Shown piece after piece: positions 36,382 through 47,360 of a DNA stretch of 64,000 nucleotides (within the stretch, counting starts at the first letter, position 1; every line of letters starts with the position of its first letter). The stretch is from Actinopolymorpha sp. NPDC004070 (GTDB lineage: Bacteria; Actinomycetota; Actinomycetes; Propionibacteriales; Actinopolymorphaceae), in contig NZ_JBEXMJ010000003.1 in assembly GCF_040610475.1 (NCBI RefSeq), positions 124,001 to 188,000 on the forward strand, in the 5' to 3' direction. The position numbers and the translations under genes are program-made. The notes under the pieces were generated by a model, which was not told where the DNA came from, did not search any database, and worked only from the letters and a program-made list of their open reading frames with translations.

Positions 36382-36661
36382 GCGCCCCCCTCGGCGGCAG
36401 TGCCCCGCCCGCGCGGGGTGATCTTGGGTCAGGTTACGTCGCTCGCGTCCGAAGGACAGGTCCGTCACGACCACGACGGATACGAACGCAGATGGAACGG
36501 ACAAGGGCGGCGACGAGTGCCCGGACCGCTGACGCTCGGGATGCCCGTCCTTCGCCGAGGTACGCCGGTACGTCACCAGTACGCTGGCCACGCCGCGAAA
36601 CCGGTCCCGTAAGAACTCATCCCGAGCCGCGGAATCATCGAGAACGGAAAGGCCCCGGCCC

Positions 36662-37444
36662 ATGCTGCTCGCTGTCGACGTGGGCAACACCCACACCGTG
36701 CTCGGCCTGTTCGACCGAACCCGGCTGGTCGAGCACTGGCGGGTGTCCACCGAGGACCGGCGGACCGCGGACGAGCTCGCGGTGCTGGTCGCCGGGCTGC
36801 TCGCCGGGCACACCGGCGCGGAGGGCGTGACAGGGGTGGCGATCTGTTCGACGGTGCCGACGGTCCTGCACGAACTCCGGGAGATGGTCGCCCGCTACTA
36901 CGGCGAGGTGCCGAGCGTGATCGTGGAGCCGGGCGTACGCACCGGCGTACCCGTGTTGATGGACAACCCCCGCGAGGTGGGCGCGGACCGGATCGTGAAC
37001 GCGCTCGCGGTGTACGAGCAGTACGGCACCGCTGCCATCGTGGTCGACTTCGGCACGGCCACGACGTTCGACGTGGTGAGCGAACGCGGGGAGTACATCG
37101 GCGGGGCGATCTCACCCGGTATCGAGATCTCACTGGAGGCGCTGGGCCGCCGGGGCGCGCAGCTGCGCCGGGTGGAGCTTCTCCGCCCGCGTACGGTCAT
37201 CGCCAAGAACACCGTCGAGGCGTTGCAGTCCGGCGCCGTCTACGGTTTCGCCGGCCAGGTCGACGGGCTCGTTACTCGGATGATCGACGAGCTCGGTCTG
37301 GACCCGGCCGCCGTCACGGTGGTGGCCACCGGTGGGCTCGCCCCGGTCGTCGTCGAGGAGTGCCGCAAGGTGAACGCGCACGAGCCGTGGCTCACCCTGC
37401 ACGGCCTGCGTCTGGTCTTCGCCCGCAACCAGCCCGCCAGCTGA
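36662..37444 (+). CDS. coaX: Type III pantothenate kinase
   Basis: A 260-residue ASKHA-fold kinase for the first step of CoA synthesis, pantothenate to 4'-phosphopantothenate. Motifs are LLAVDVGNTHTVLGLF, VDFGTATTFDVV with the catalytic Asp upstream in EVGADRIVN, GGAISPGIEISLEAL and the C-terminal VVATGGLAPVV. In many actinobacteria panC and panD lie just upstream; here the upstream genes are DUF1707 paralogues instead. ATG 36662 has AACGGAAAGG upstream. Confidence 0.95.
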   Translation: MLLAVDVGNTHTVLGLFDRTRLVEHWRVSTEDRRTADELAVLVAGLLAGHTGAEGVTGVAICSTVPTVLHELREMVARYYGEVPSVIVEPGVRTGVPVLMDNPREVGADRIVNALAVYEQYGTAAIVVDFGTATTFDVVSERGEYIGGAISPGIEISLEALGRRGAQLRRVELLRPRTVIAKNTVEALQSGAVYGFAGQVDGLVTRMIDELGLDPAAVTVVATGGLAPVVVEECRKVNAHEPWLTLHGLRLVFARNQPAS

Positions 37445-37449
37445 TCCTT

Positions 37450-37467
37450 CCCGCGCCGCCGCGCGGG
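37450..37467. terminator. Weak hairpin between coaX and the STAS gene
   Basis: 6-bp arms CCCGCG and CGCGGG with a 6-nt loop lie in a 44-nt convergent gap. Confidence 0.35.
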
Positions 37468-37488
37468 TCCCGGCAGGGGCGGCTGCCA

Positions 37489-37896
37489 CTACGAGCCGGA
37501 CATGACCGGGCGGTGCGGCCAGTGCGCGGCCTCCAGCGCCCGCCTGGTCTGCTCGTTGACCATGGCCAGCGCAACGTCCTGGTCGCGCCGCTCACCCTGG
37601 CGGGCCAGGGCGGACAGGAAGCACAGACCGGCATGCTCCAGCGCGGTCACGTCCCGTACGTCCACCACCACCCGGTCGTGGCCGTCGATGTCGGCCAGCA
37701 GCGCGACTCTCTCCACCGCCGCGTCCAGCCGCGGGCGCAACCCCTCGTCGATCCGGCCACGCAGGTGGACCAGGATCTCCTCGTCTCCGTGGTCGGCCAC
37801 CTCGACCTCGCGGATGTCCTCGGCCTCGCGGATCTCGCCCGTGCCGCGGCCCTCGCCGGTGCCGCCGGTGTCTCGGCTGTCGTCGACGTCGCCCAT
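37489..37896 (-). CDS. STAS-domain protein (anti-sigma factor antagonist-like)
   Basis: A 135-residue protein. A 35-residue acidic, Gly-rich N-terminus precedes a STAS fold: EILVHLRGRIDEGLRPRLDA, then RVVVDVRDVTALEHAGLCFL, where most antagonists have a phosphorylatable Ser/Thr in D-x-S. Here the position reads D-V-T-A-L-E-H-A-G, so a Thr is a possible phosphosite. No anti-sigma kinase is adjacent. ATG 37896 is preceded by GGTAGGAG. The GDPD gene ends 44 nt upstream on the same strand. Confidence 0.7.
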   Translation of the reverse strand: MGDVDDSRDTGGTGEGRGTGEIREAEDIREVEVADHGDEEILVHLRGRIDEGLRPRLDAAVERVALLADIDGHDRVVVDVRDVTALEHAGLCFLSALARQGERRDQDVALAMVNEQTRRALEAAHWPHRPVMSGS

Positions 37897-37940
37897 GAGG
37901 CTCCTACCTCCCTGCATCGGCAGGCACCCTGCCCACCACG

Positions 37941-38711
37941 CTACGGCGACGGGGGCCCCGAGGTGGCCGGCGCCGGACCGGATTCGGCGACCGGCCGGTC
38001 CCGCGCGGCCAGGAGTTCGCCCACCTCCGGATCTTGGGTGCGGGAGGTACGGAGCAGGTCGGGAAAGTCGGAGGTGACGCCCGCGACCCCGATGCGCAGC
38101 GCGTGCAGCAGGCGATCGGCGTCGTTGGCCGGCCAGCCGATCACCTCGAGTCCCCGCCGGTCGCACTCGTCGACGAATTCCGCGTCCAGGTGGCCCAGGC
38201 CGAGACAGAGCACCTCGACACCGAGTTCGCGCGCCTTGTCGAGGAAATCCTGTGGTGCGCGGGAGGAGATGAGTCCGGTGCGTACGCCGGAAAAGTAGTC
38301 CCGGGTGTCGGCGATGATGTCGGCGGAGAATGAGGTGACGGTCACCCGGTCCAGCAGTTTCCGGTCGCGAATTGTGTCGACGGCGGCACGGCCCGCAGCG
38401 AACGCCTTGATCTCGGCCTGAATCGGTATGTCCACCACATCGAGGACCTCGTCGAAGGTGGGGATGGTTTCTCCCCGGCCGGCGTCGAGCGTCTTGAGTT
38501 CGGACAATGTCAGGTCGGCGACGTTGCCCTTTCCGTCGGTGGTCCGGCTCACGTCGCCGTCGTGCAGGATCACCAGGTGGCCGTCGCGGCTGACCCACAG
38601 GTCGAGTTCGACGGCGTCGGCACCTTCGGCGACCGCGCGGCGAAATGATCGCAGGGTGTTCTCGGGTTCGAGGCCCATGGCCCCCCGGTGTCCGATGAGC
38701 GTGAAGGTCAC
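37941..38711 (-). CDS. Glycerophosphodiester phosphodiesterase
   Basis: A 256-residue TIM-barrel hydrolase that frees glycerol 3-phosphate from glycerophosphodiesters. Catalytic and metal residues are in GHRGAMGLEPENT (His-Arg and Glu), VELDLWVSRDGHLVILHD (Glu, Asp and His), and AEIKAF (Glu and Lys). There is no signal peptide, so it is cytoplasmic like UgpQ. GTG 38711 follows ACAGGACGG; the open frame continues about 40 residues upstream without homology-like sequence. It is divergent from lysS. Confidence 0.92.
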   Translation of the reverse strand: MTFTLIGHRGAMGLEPENTLRSFRRAVAEGADAVELDLWVSRDGHLVILHDGDVSRTTDGKGNVADLTLSELKTLDAGRGETIPTFDEVLDVVDIPIQAEIKAFAAGRAAVDTIRDRKLLDRVTVTSFSADIIADTRDYFSGVRTGLISSRAPQDFLDKARELGVEVLCLGLGHLDAEFVDECDRRGLEVIGWPANDADRLLHALRIGVAGVTSDFPDLLRTSRTQDPEVGELLAARDRPVAESGPAPATSGPPSP

Positions 38712-38928
38712 TGCGTCCGTCCTGTCCGTTCGGATTCGTTCGGCGTTCGACGTGAGGTGTTCGTTCAACGTGCGTTCGGCGGCCGGCGAGGTCGTACGAG
38801 CGGTGTACCTGCGTGTACCGGAGCCTCTCACAGAACGTCACATCGGGGTCGGACGGCCCGCGGGCGACCGTCGTCGGAGGCGCGGTTTTCGCCGGCACCC
38901 CAGCAAAGGGGAGAACCCCCGCACCCCA

Positions 38929-38934
38929 TAATCT
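38929..38934 (+). promoter_or_regulatory. -10-like hexamer, possible leaderless promoter of lysS
   Basis: TAATCT ends 8 nt before ATG 38943. No Shine-Dalgarno sequence is visible. Confidence 0.4.
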
Positions 38935-38942
38935 TGTGAGCC

Positions 38943-40457
38943 ATGACCGAGACACCGGCGACAAATCCCGCCCCGGAGGAAGACGATCTTCCCGAGCAGA
39001 TGCGGATCAGGCGGGAGAAGCGGGAGCGCCTGATCGGTCGTGGGGTCGACCCATATCCGGTCTCGGTAACTCGAAGCCACACCCTGGCAGAGCTGCGTTC
39101 GGCCTACCCCGACCTTCCGGTCGACCACGCCACCGGTGACACGGTGACGATCGTGGGCCGGGTCATTTTCTCGCGAATCGCCGGCAAGTTGTGTTTCGCC
39201 AGACTGCGTGACGGTGACGGCACCGAGGTCCAGGCGATGATCTCCTTGGACCGGGTGGGCGAGGATTCCCTCGCCGACTGGAAGTCCACCGTCGACATCG
39301 GCGACCACGTGGGCGTCGAGGGCGAGGTCGTCACCAGTCGCCGTGGTGAGCTTTCGGTCGCGGCCACCCGGTGGTTCGTGGTTTCCAAGGCACTGCGCCC
39401 GCTTCCGGTCGAGCACAAGGAACTCTCCGACGAGTCCAGGGTTCGCCAGCGTTATCTCGACCTCATTCAGCGCCCACGTGCGCGCGAGCTGATGCTGGCC
39501 CGCTCCACCGTGGTGGGCTCGATCCGGCGCACCCTGCTCAACCGCGGTTATCTCGAGGTCGAAACCCCGATCCTGCAGGCGATCCACGGCGGTGCGGCTG
39601 CGCGGCCGTTCGCCACCCACTTCAACGCCTTCGACCGGGAGTACTACCTCCGCATCGCCATCGAGCTCTACCTCAAGCGTCTGGTGGTCGGCGGTGCCCA
39701 CAAGGTCTTCGAGATCGGCCGCAATTTCCGGAACGAAGGTATCGACTCCACCCACTCTCCCGAGTTCACCATGCTGGAGGCCTACGAGGCCTACGGCGAT
39801 TACCACACGATGGCCGAGTTGGTTCGTACTCTCGTCGTCGACGCTGCCAGGGCGCTGGGTTCGACCGTCGTGCCGGACGGACGTGGCGGTGAGATCGACC
39901 TGGAAGCCCAGTGGCGCTGGCTGCCCATTCACGAGGCGGTCTCCTCGGCGGTCGGCGCGGAAGTGACGCCCGACACCACCGAAAAGGAACTCCGCGAACT
40001 CGCCACTCGTTTCGAGGTCGAGTTGCAGCCCGGGTGGGGCGCCGGTGAGATCGTGCTCGAACTCTTCGAGAAGTTGGTCGAGCACACGTTGATCGAGCCC
40101 ACATTTGTCTGCGACTATCCCGCCGAGGTCCGGCCCCTTGCCCGGCCGCACCGCAAGGATCCCCGATTGGCGGAGGCGTTCGACCTCATCGCCGCCGGGG
40201 TGGAGTTGTCGCCGGCCTATTCGGAGTTGGTCGATCCGGTCGAACAACGTGAGCGCCTGGTCGAGCAGTCCGTACGCGCGGCGGGCGGGGACGTCGACGC
40301 GATGCAACTCGATGAGGATTTCCTTCGTGCCCTCGAATACGGCATGCCGCCGACCGGCGGGATGGGGATGGGAATCGACCGGCTGGTCATGCTGCTCACC
40401 GGTGTCCGCTCCATTCGCGACACCATCCTCTTCCCTCTGGTGAAGCCCGACGTGTGA
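38943..40457 (+). CDS. lysS: Class II lysyl-tRNA synthetase
   Basis: A 504-residue synthetase charging tRNA-Lys. An N-terminal OB-fold anticodon domain (about 55-150) is followed by the class II catalytic core: motif 1 around RGYLEVETPILQ, motif 2 at FEIGRNFRNEGIDSTHSPEF and motif 3 at GMGMGIDRLVMLLT. Complete and of typical length. The first 25 residues are acidic and disordered. It lies upstream of lsr2 and clpC, a conserved actinobacterial order. Confidence 0.97.
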   Translation: MTETPATNPAPEEDDLPEQMRIRREKRERLIGRGVDPYPVSVTRSHTLAELRSAYPDLPVDHATGDTVTIVGRVIFSRIAGKLCFARLRDGDGTEVQAMISLDRVGEDSLADWKSTVDIGDHVGVEGEVVTSRRGELSVAATRWFVVSKALRPLPVEHKELSDESRVRQRYLDLIQRPRARELMLARSTVVGSIRRTLLNRGYLEVETPILQAIHGGAAARPFATHFNAFDREYYLRIAIELYLKRLVVGGAHKVFEIGRNFRNEGIDSTHSPEFTMLEAYEAYGDYHTMAELVRTLVVDAARALGSTVVPDGRGGEIDLEAQWRWLPIHEAVSSAVGAEVTPDTTEKELRELATRFEVELQPGWGAGEIVLELFEKLVEHTLIEPTFVCDYPAEVRPLARPHRKDPRLAEAFDLIAAGVELSPAYSELVDPVEQRERLVEQSVRAAGGDVDAMQLDEDFLRALEYGMPPTGGMGMGIDRLVMLLTGVRSIRDTILFPLVKPDV

Positions 40458-40645
40458 GTTGCCGCGCCGACCGTGCAGGGCAATAGGTCAAGGCGCGGTT
40501 GGCAGTTCGGTCGAGGCCCCTCGAGGCCCGGTCGGAGTTCGGTTCGGCACTCTCCTCGTACTCGGCCTCATTGGCGGTGCCCGCTGCGATTGCGATGTGG
40601 CACGGTGTGAGCATCGGACTTTTGCACAACTGCCTTATTACATGT

Positions 40646-40675
40646 TTGCCCGGGCAGGTCCGATGGCCCTATTGT
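40646..40675 (+). promoter_or_regulatory. Candidate lsr2 promoter
   Basis: TTGCCC (40646-40651) and TATTGT (40670-40675), 18 nt apart, lie in the most AT-rich spot of the lysS-lsr2 gap. The leader would be about 30 nt and includes GAGAAGGG before the start codon. Lsr2 binds AT-rich DNA, so autoregulation here is plausible. Confidence 0.5.
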
Positions 40676-40712
40676 TGTCGCCAGCCCCCTAAATTCCGAG
40701 AAGGGAACATCA

Positions 40713-41051
40713 GTGGCGACGAAGACCAACGTCGTTCTCATCGACGACCTCGACGGTTCCGAGGCCGAGGAGAGCGTGAAGTTCGGCTTGGACGGTGTGT
40801 CCTACGAAATTGACCTGTCCGCCAAGAATGCGACCAAGCTGCGTAACGCCTTCGCCACCTACGTGGGTTCGGCTCGCCGGGTCGGTGGCCGCGCCGCCCG
40901 CGGCCGGGCCGGAAGACCGGCCGGAGGATCGGCCCGCAAGCCCGAGACCGCCGAGATCCGGGCCTGGGCGCGTGACCAGGGATACGACGTCAGCGACCGG
41001 GGCCGCATCCCGGCCGAGATCATCGAGGCCTACCAGAAGGGCCGGCGCTAG
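40713..41051 (+). CDS. lsr2: Lsr2 nucleoid-associated protein
   Basis: A 112-residue actinobacterial H-NS analogue. The N-terminal dimerisation domain (about 1-55: VVLIDDLDGSEAEESVKFGLD) is joined by a Gly/Arg linker to the DNA-binding domain, whose minor-groove RGR core is in DRGRIPAEIIEAY. It bridges AT-rich DNA and silences acquired genes. GTG 40713 follows GAGAAGGGAAC. Its stop overlaps the stop of a doubtful antisense frame (CTAG). Confidence 0.95.
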   Translation: MATKTNVVLIDDLDGSEAEESVKFGLDGVSYEIDLSAKNATKLRNAFATYVGSARRVGGRAARGRAGRPAGGSARKPETAEIRAWARDQGYDVSDRGRIPAEIIEAYQKGRR

Positions 41052-41188
41052 TCCGGCCTCGGCGGTTGCCGCCGGCGCGGGCCGTTCGGTCCGACGAGCC
41101 GGCACGACCCGCCACCGGCCGACCGCACCACACTGTCGATGACCATGTCGCCACGGTCGGGTACGCCGTCGGTGTAGGTGTGCCGCAC
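41048..41188 (-). CDS. Possible 46-residue protein antisense-convergent to lsr2
   Basis: From GTG 41188 to TAG 41048 the minus strand reads VRHTYTDGVPDRGDMVIDSV and then VRSAGGGSCRLVGPN followed by a basic tail. The codon positions have the bias of real genes here (third position about 85-90% GC, second about half). A GAGAAGG sequence lies 3 nt before the GTG. Its stop shares the CTAG with the lsr2 stop. No family is recognised, and the bias may be a chance reflection of another frame. Confidence 0.3.
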   Translation of the reverse strand: MRHTYTDGVPDRGDMVIDSVVRSAGGGSCRLVGPNGPRRRQPPRPD

Positions 41189-41214
41189 AGCCTTCTCGAA
41201 CGGCTCTCGGCGCG

Positions 41215-41242
41215 GACCCCCGGGGATTCGTCCCCGGGGGTC
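41215..41242. terminator. Perfect 12-bp hairpin with TTCG loop
   Basis: Arms GACCCCCGGGGA (41215-41226) and TCCCCGGGGGTC (41231-41242) close a TTCG tetraloop, an exceptionally stable structure. It is 164 nt past the lsr2 stop and would serve as an lsr2 terminator, or as a barrier to antisense transcription from the clpC side. Confidence 0.65.
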
Positions 41243-41636
41243 TCGTCGTGTCTGCGGAGCCGGCACCGACAGTGACGCCGACAAGCCCAAGCCAGGGCGG
41301 CGGGCCTGGTCGCGACCGACGCGATGGTGGCCGCGTCGCGACCGATTCGAAGAGTGACCAGTCGTCACGTACCATCCCCGGAGGTATGTCGGGATCGGCG
41401 CCCTCCGTCGTCCTTCGCGCGGAACTCTCCGGGCAGTTCTTGTGTGCCTCCCTCGGCTCTCCTCGGGGCAGACGTCCGGGCCTGCTTCCGGGACCCACTT
41501 CTTCGGACGATCCCGTGGGTGTCCCGGTCGGCCGCCAGGTAGGGTCCGTCCGAGCCCGGCCACGAAGAAGACCATGCCCCGGGGGGTTGGACGAGGGTCG
41601 GCTCGTGCGGTATGGCCGGTCCGCCCCCATTCCGGC

Positions 41637-41650
41637 GTTCGCTTCGGGCG
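41637..41650 (+). promoter_or_regulatory. ClgR-type binding motif upstream of clpC
   Basis: GTTCGC-TTCGG-GCG matches exactly the motif GTTCGC-N5-GCG reported for Streptomyces ClgR, which activates clpC1, clpP1P2 and lon. The site lies inside a wider dyad, GGCGTT (41634-41639) and AACGCC (41652-41657). The spacing to clpC leaves room for a promoter between them. Confidence 0.6.
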
Positions 41651-41854
41651 TAACGCCTCGCCAGCAGGCCCAGCATGGAACACAGTGGTAGGTCGACGAG
41701 TTACACAGTTACGTACTGCTCACCGCTCGCCGGCAGTTCGATCCCCACTCGCAACATGGTGGGAGGAGGCTGTGTCGGGAGCGGGGACTAGCATGAAACG
41801 CAGGGGCCGGGTAGATCCGGACTCCCACGCCGTCTCCAGCCCGGGGAGCGAAAG

Positions 41855-44356
<2,502 letters not shown>

Positions 44357-44381
44357 AGGTAACCCGCACCACCGCATCGAG

Positions 44382-44412
44382 AGGGGGCGGCCGCGCACAG
44401 CGGTCGCCCCCT
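44382..44412. terminator. clpC terminator hairpin
   Basis: A 13-bp stem (44382-44394 with 44400-44412, one G:U pair) with a GCACA loop is followed by TT. It lies 26 nt after the clpC stop. Confidence 0.8.
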
Positions 44413-44514
44413 TTCGTGCGTCCGGAGCCGGTGACCGGTCCTGGTTGGGCCGGGTCTGAGACGGTGGGCGGGTCCGGTCGGAGACGGCGACGGGGCGGTG
44501 GACGGTCCGGTCGG

Positions 44515-47190
44515 TCAGGGACGTAGGCGGGCGAACAGCCGCTGCACACCGTCGTCCAGCACGGTGGCCGCCTCCGGGCTGACACCGTGGCCTCGCAGGG
44601 CGGCGATCTTGCGGCGCAGTGCCCACAGCCGGGCGTGTGCCGGCCGATCGCGTACGGCCAGGTCGGCAAGGCTGTCCAGGGCCTGGCTGAGGGCCCGCCG
44701 GGCGCTCGGGGCCACCGCGGCGGCGTCCAGTCCGGCCAGCACCTGCTGCAGGTCCGGCACGGTCCAGGGGCGGTAGGCGGCTCGCAGGCCTCGGCTGGTG
44801 CCGTTGGCTCCGCCGAGGTCCACCTCGACCGTCAGCGGGTCCGGCGTGATCACCCGGACGCCCTCGTCGGCGGCCAGCACCCTGTCGGCCGCGACCCGCA
44901 CGCTGACCCGGACCTTCCCCGCGGCGCGGGTCGGGTCGGACACCGCGAGGCCGACCTCCTCGTCGCCTTCCTGCACCACGACGCCCGCCGGTGCACCGCT
45001 GGACACGATCGACGCGGCACCCGGCGCCCACAGGTTCGCACCGAGCACGCCGGAGGCCAGTGCTCGCGCGGCCTGCACGCGTTCGGTGTTCGCGACCACC
45101 GCCGCGGCCGGCCGTTCGGCGTACCGCTCAGTCGTCTCCGCGTCGGCGGTCGGCAGCAGGACGTAGGCGTAGCTCGCCCCCTCGGGGTCCACGCCGTGGT
45201 CGAGCCAGAGCGTGAAGTAGTCGCGGGGGAGCGGGGTGTCGTCCTTCCAGGACGGGTGCTGGGTGATGTCGGACCAGCGGCCCACCCGGTGGTCGCGCCT
45301 CAGTTGAGCCCGGACAGCGCCGGGAAACACGTACCCCCCGGTTCCGGCGAGGTGGACCCAGCGGGCGGCCGGCGCCGTGGCCTCCTCGCCCGGGCCGGGT
45401 ACCGCTGCCTCGCCGTTCACCACCACCGCCTCGGCTCCGGTCGCCAGCCGGCGGTTCTCCACCACGGTCTCCACCCGGCGGCCGTCGTGCGCGGTGATGC
45501 CGGCGCCCAGCGCGACCACCTCGTCGTCGAAGCAGAACCACGACCGGCGCGAGACCAGCGAACTGCCCTGGGATCGCAGCCACATCCCGGCCGCGGTGTA
45601 GCGGGCGGCGAGCGTGGTGCCGCCCACCCAGTCCTGTGGGTTGAGGTAGCCCCGGCCCTCCATCGGCTCGCGTTCCCGTACGTCCACCGTCGTCCCGGGG
45701 ATCCGGTGGGGGTCCACCGTGGGCCAGAACGCGTCGTTGTAGTGGTCGACCAGGTGGTCGTAGAGGTAGGTGGCGCCGTCCGCGGTGAGCCAGCCGCGGA
45801 GGTTCTCGTCGTTGATGGACTCGAAGTTCGCGATCCGCCGGGAGTACATCGAGATGCCGTACGCCCAGTTCGTACGCCGGTGCACCACCCGGTCCATGGC
45901 GGCGAAGACGTGGCTGGTCACCAGCGGCCCACGCCGGGGTACGGCGTCGTCGGCGAGGAGCGTGCGCGCCTGCAGGAGGGCCGGGACGCTGCGCCCGGCC
46001 AGCGGATCGTCCTGCGAGTCGGCCAGGATCCACTCCTTCAGCATCGGCCCCAGCCACGCTCTGGTGTCCGCCGGCGCGGCCACCCACAGGCCGAGAGCCG
46101 CATCGACCGCGGTGTGCCCGGCGTGGTGGTCCTGCTCGTTGTGACGGGCGATCACCCGGCCGCTGGCCATGTCCATCAGCCCGCCGTGCCAGATCAGCGG
46201 GTCGTAGGCGTCCCGGATCCACTCGTGGACGATCGGGTCGCTGACCGCGAAAGGCGTACCCGCGACCCGCTGGAAGATGCCCGGCAGCGTGGCCAGCAGG
46301 CCGACACCGTAGGAGCCGTTGTAGGGGTAGTAGTCGTGCTGGATGAACGACCCGTCGCGGTGGAAGCCGTCGCCCGCGTCGGCGTACGCCAGCACCGGTG
46401 CCAGTCCGTCCACTCCGAGCCGCACCGCCGCGGCGTCCCCGGCGAGGATGCCGCGGCCGATGACCACGTCGGCGGTGAGAACCCGGTTGGCCGCGGTGGC
46501 GATGGGCTCGGGGGTGTAGTTGGCGACCGCCCGGGTGTAGGCGCCCACCTGGTCCGCGCTCAGGTGGTCGTACACCAGCATCGCCGCGAGGTTGAACGCC
46601 TGCGGGCCCGAGATCATCCACTCGAACCAGTTGCCGATGATCTCGCCGTCCTCGCGGTAGTAGTGCACGACCATCCAGTCCATCGCGGCGATGACGTCGG
46701 CGAGCAGGTTCGGGTCCCCGTGGGTGTCGGTGCCTGGGGTGGCCCACCCGAGCGCCATCCGGGACAGGCGGCCGAACGAGATCGAGATGGCGAAGGAGAT
46801 CTGCACGTCGAGGCGGGCGTCCGGCCACAGGTACGCCCGGTCCGCACCGGTTTCCATCGTCGACCACCACTGGTGGGTGTCCGCGGCGAGTTGGGCGAGC
46901 CCGGGAGCGATCGCCGGATCTGCCGGGTCGTAGTCGCTGCCGACGTAGCCCGCCCGCCACTGCGCGCGCATCCGGGCGAAGTCGCCGTCGGCGTCCGGCG
47001 CGGCACCGGCGGCCGCGACGGCGGCGACGGTGGCTGCGCCCCCACCTCCCGCGGCGGTGTCGGCCCGGGCCGGGTGAGCGCCTCCCAGGCCCGTCAGGCC
47101 CGTACCGGCGAGGAGGGCACCGAGGTGGAGCGCGTGCCGTCGGGACAACGGGACGTGCCGGGGGCTCTCGGGGTTTCCCGCGTCGTTCAA
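44515..47190 (-). CDS. Tat-secreted polysaccharide lyase family 8 protein
   Basis: An 891-residue lyase. A twin-arginine signal (SRRHALHLGALLAGTGLTGL, cleavage near AHPARA) precedes an alpha/alpha-toroid catalytic domain with GNWFEWMISGPQAFN and the catalytic His/Tyr block HRDGSFIQHDYYPYNGSYG, then the beta-sandwich domains. Family 8 covers hyaluronate, chondroitin and xanthan lyases, which cleave uronic-acid polymers by beta-elimination; the polymer is not predictable here. A TTG at 47190 with GGAGACG in front is chosen; an ATG at 47280 lacks a signal and would bury the Tat motif further. Confidence 0.88.
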   Translation of the reverse strand: MNDAGNPESPRHVPLSRRHALHLGALLAGTGLTGLGGAHPARADTAAGGGGAATVAAVAAAGAAPDADGDFARMRAQWRAGYVGSDYDPADPAIAPGLAQLAADTHQWWSTMETGADRAYLWPDARLDVQISFAISISFGRLSRMALGWATPGTDTHGDPNLLADVIAAMDWMVVHYYREDGEIIGNWFEWMISGPQAFNLAAMLVYDHLSADQVGAYTRAVANYTPEPIATAANRVLTADVVIGRGILAGDAAAVRLGVDGLAPVLAYADAGDGFHRDGSFIQHDYYPYNGSYGVGLLATLPGIFQRVAGTPFAVSDPIVHEWIRDAYDPLIWHGGLMDMASGRVIARHNEQDHHAGHTAVDAALGLWVAAPADTRAWLGPMLKEWILADSQDDPLAGRSVPALLQARTLLADDAVPRRGPLVTSHVFAAMDRVVHRRTNWAYGISMYSRRIANFESINDENLRGWLTADGATYLYDHLVDHYNDAFWPTVDPHRIPGTTVDVREREPMEGRGYLNPQDWVGGTTLAARYTAAGMWLRSQGSSLVSRRSWFCFDDEVVALGAGITAHDGRRVETVVENRRLATGAEAVVVNGEAAVPGPGEEATAPAARWVHLAGTGGYVFPGAVRAQLRRDHRVGRWSDITQHPSWKDDTPLPRDYFTLWLDHGVDPEGASYAYVLLPTADAETTERYAERPAAAVVANTERVQAARALASGVLGANLWAPGAASIVSSGAPAGVVVQEGDEEVGLAVSDPTRAAGKVRVSVRVAADRVLAADEGVRVITPDPLTVEVDLGGANGTSRGLRAAYRPWTVPDLQQVLAGLDAAAVAPSARRALSQALDSLADLAVRDRPAHARLWALRRKIAALRGHGVSPEAATVLDDGVQRLFARLRP

Positions 47191-47360
47191 GGTCGTCTCC
47201 GTTCGGCGTTGCGGAGCAGCGGCGGGGAAGGCGCGACCATCGGGCGCGCGGATGAGCCACTCGCAGCACCGACGGCCCACCTCGAAACCGTCCTAGCCGC
47301 GGATCACCACAAAGGGAAGACAACGGGTGGAAATCAGGCGAGATCGGTCGAGCTCGGAAC

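Larger units (their letters stand above)
41189..41854. other. About 670-bp region before clpC without a supported gene
   Basis: The longest gene-free stretch in the window. It holds a perfect hairpin (41215-41242), a ClgR-type motif (41637-41650), TAGGTC at 41689-41694 where a -10 would be about 39 nt after that motif, and TAGCAT at 41789-41794. The leader of clpC is therefore probably long. Minus-strand open frames cross it but lack domains. It could encode a small RNA. Confidence 0.4.
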
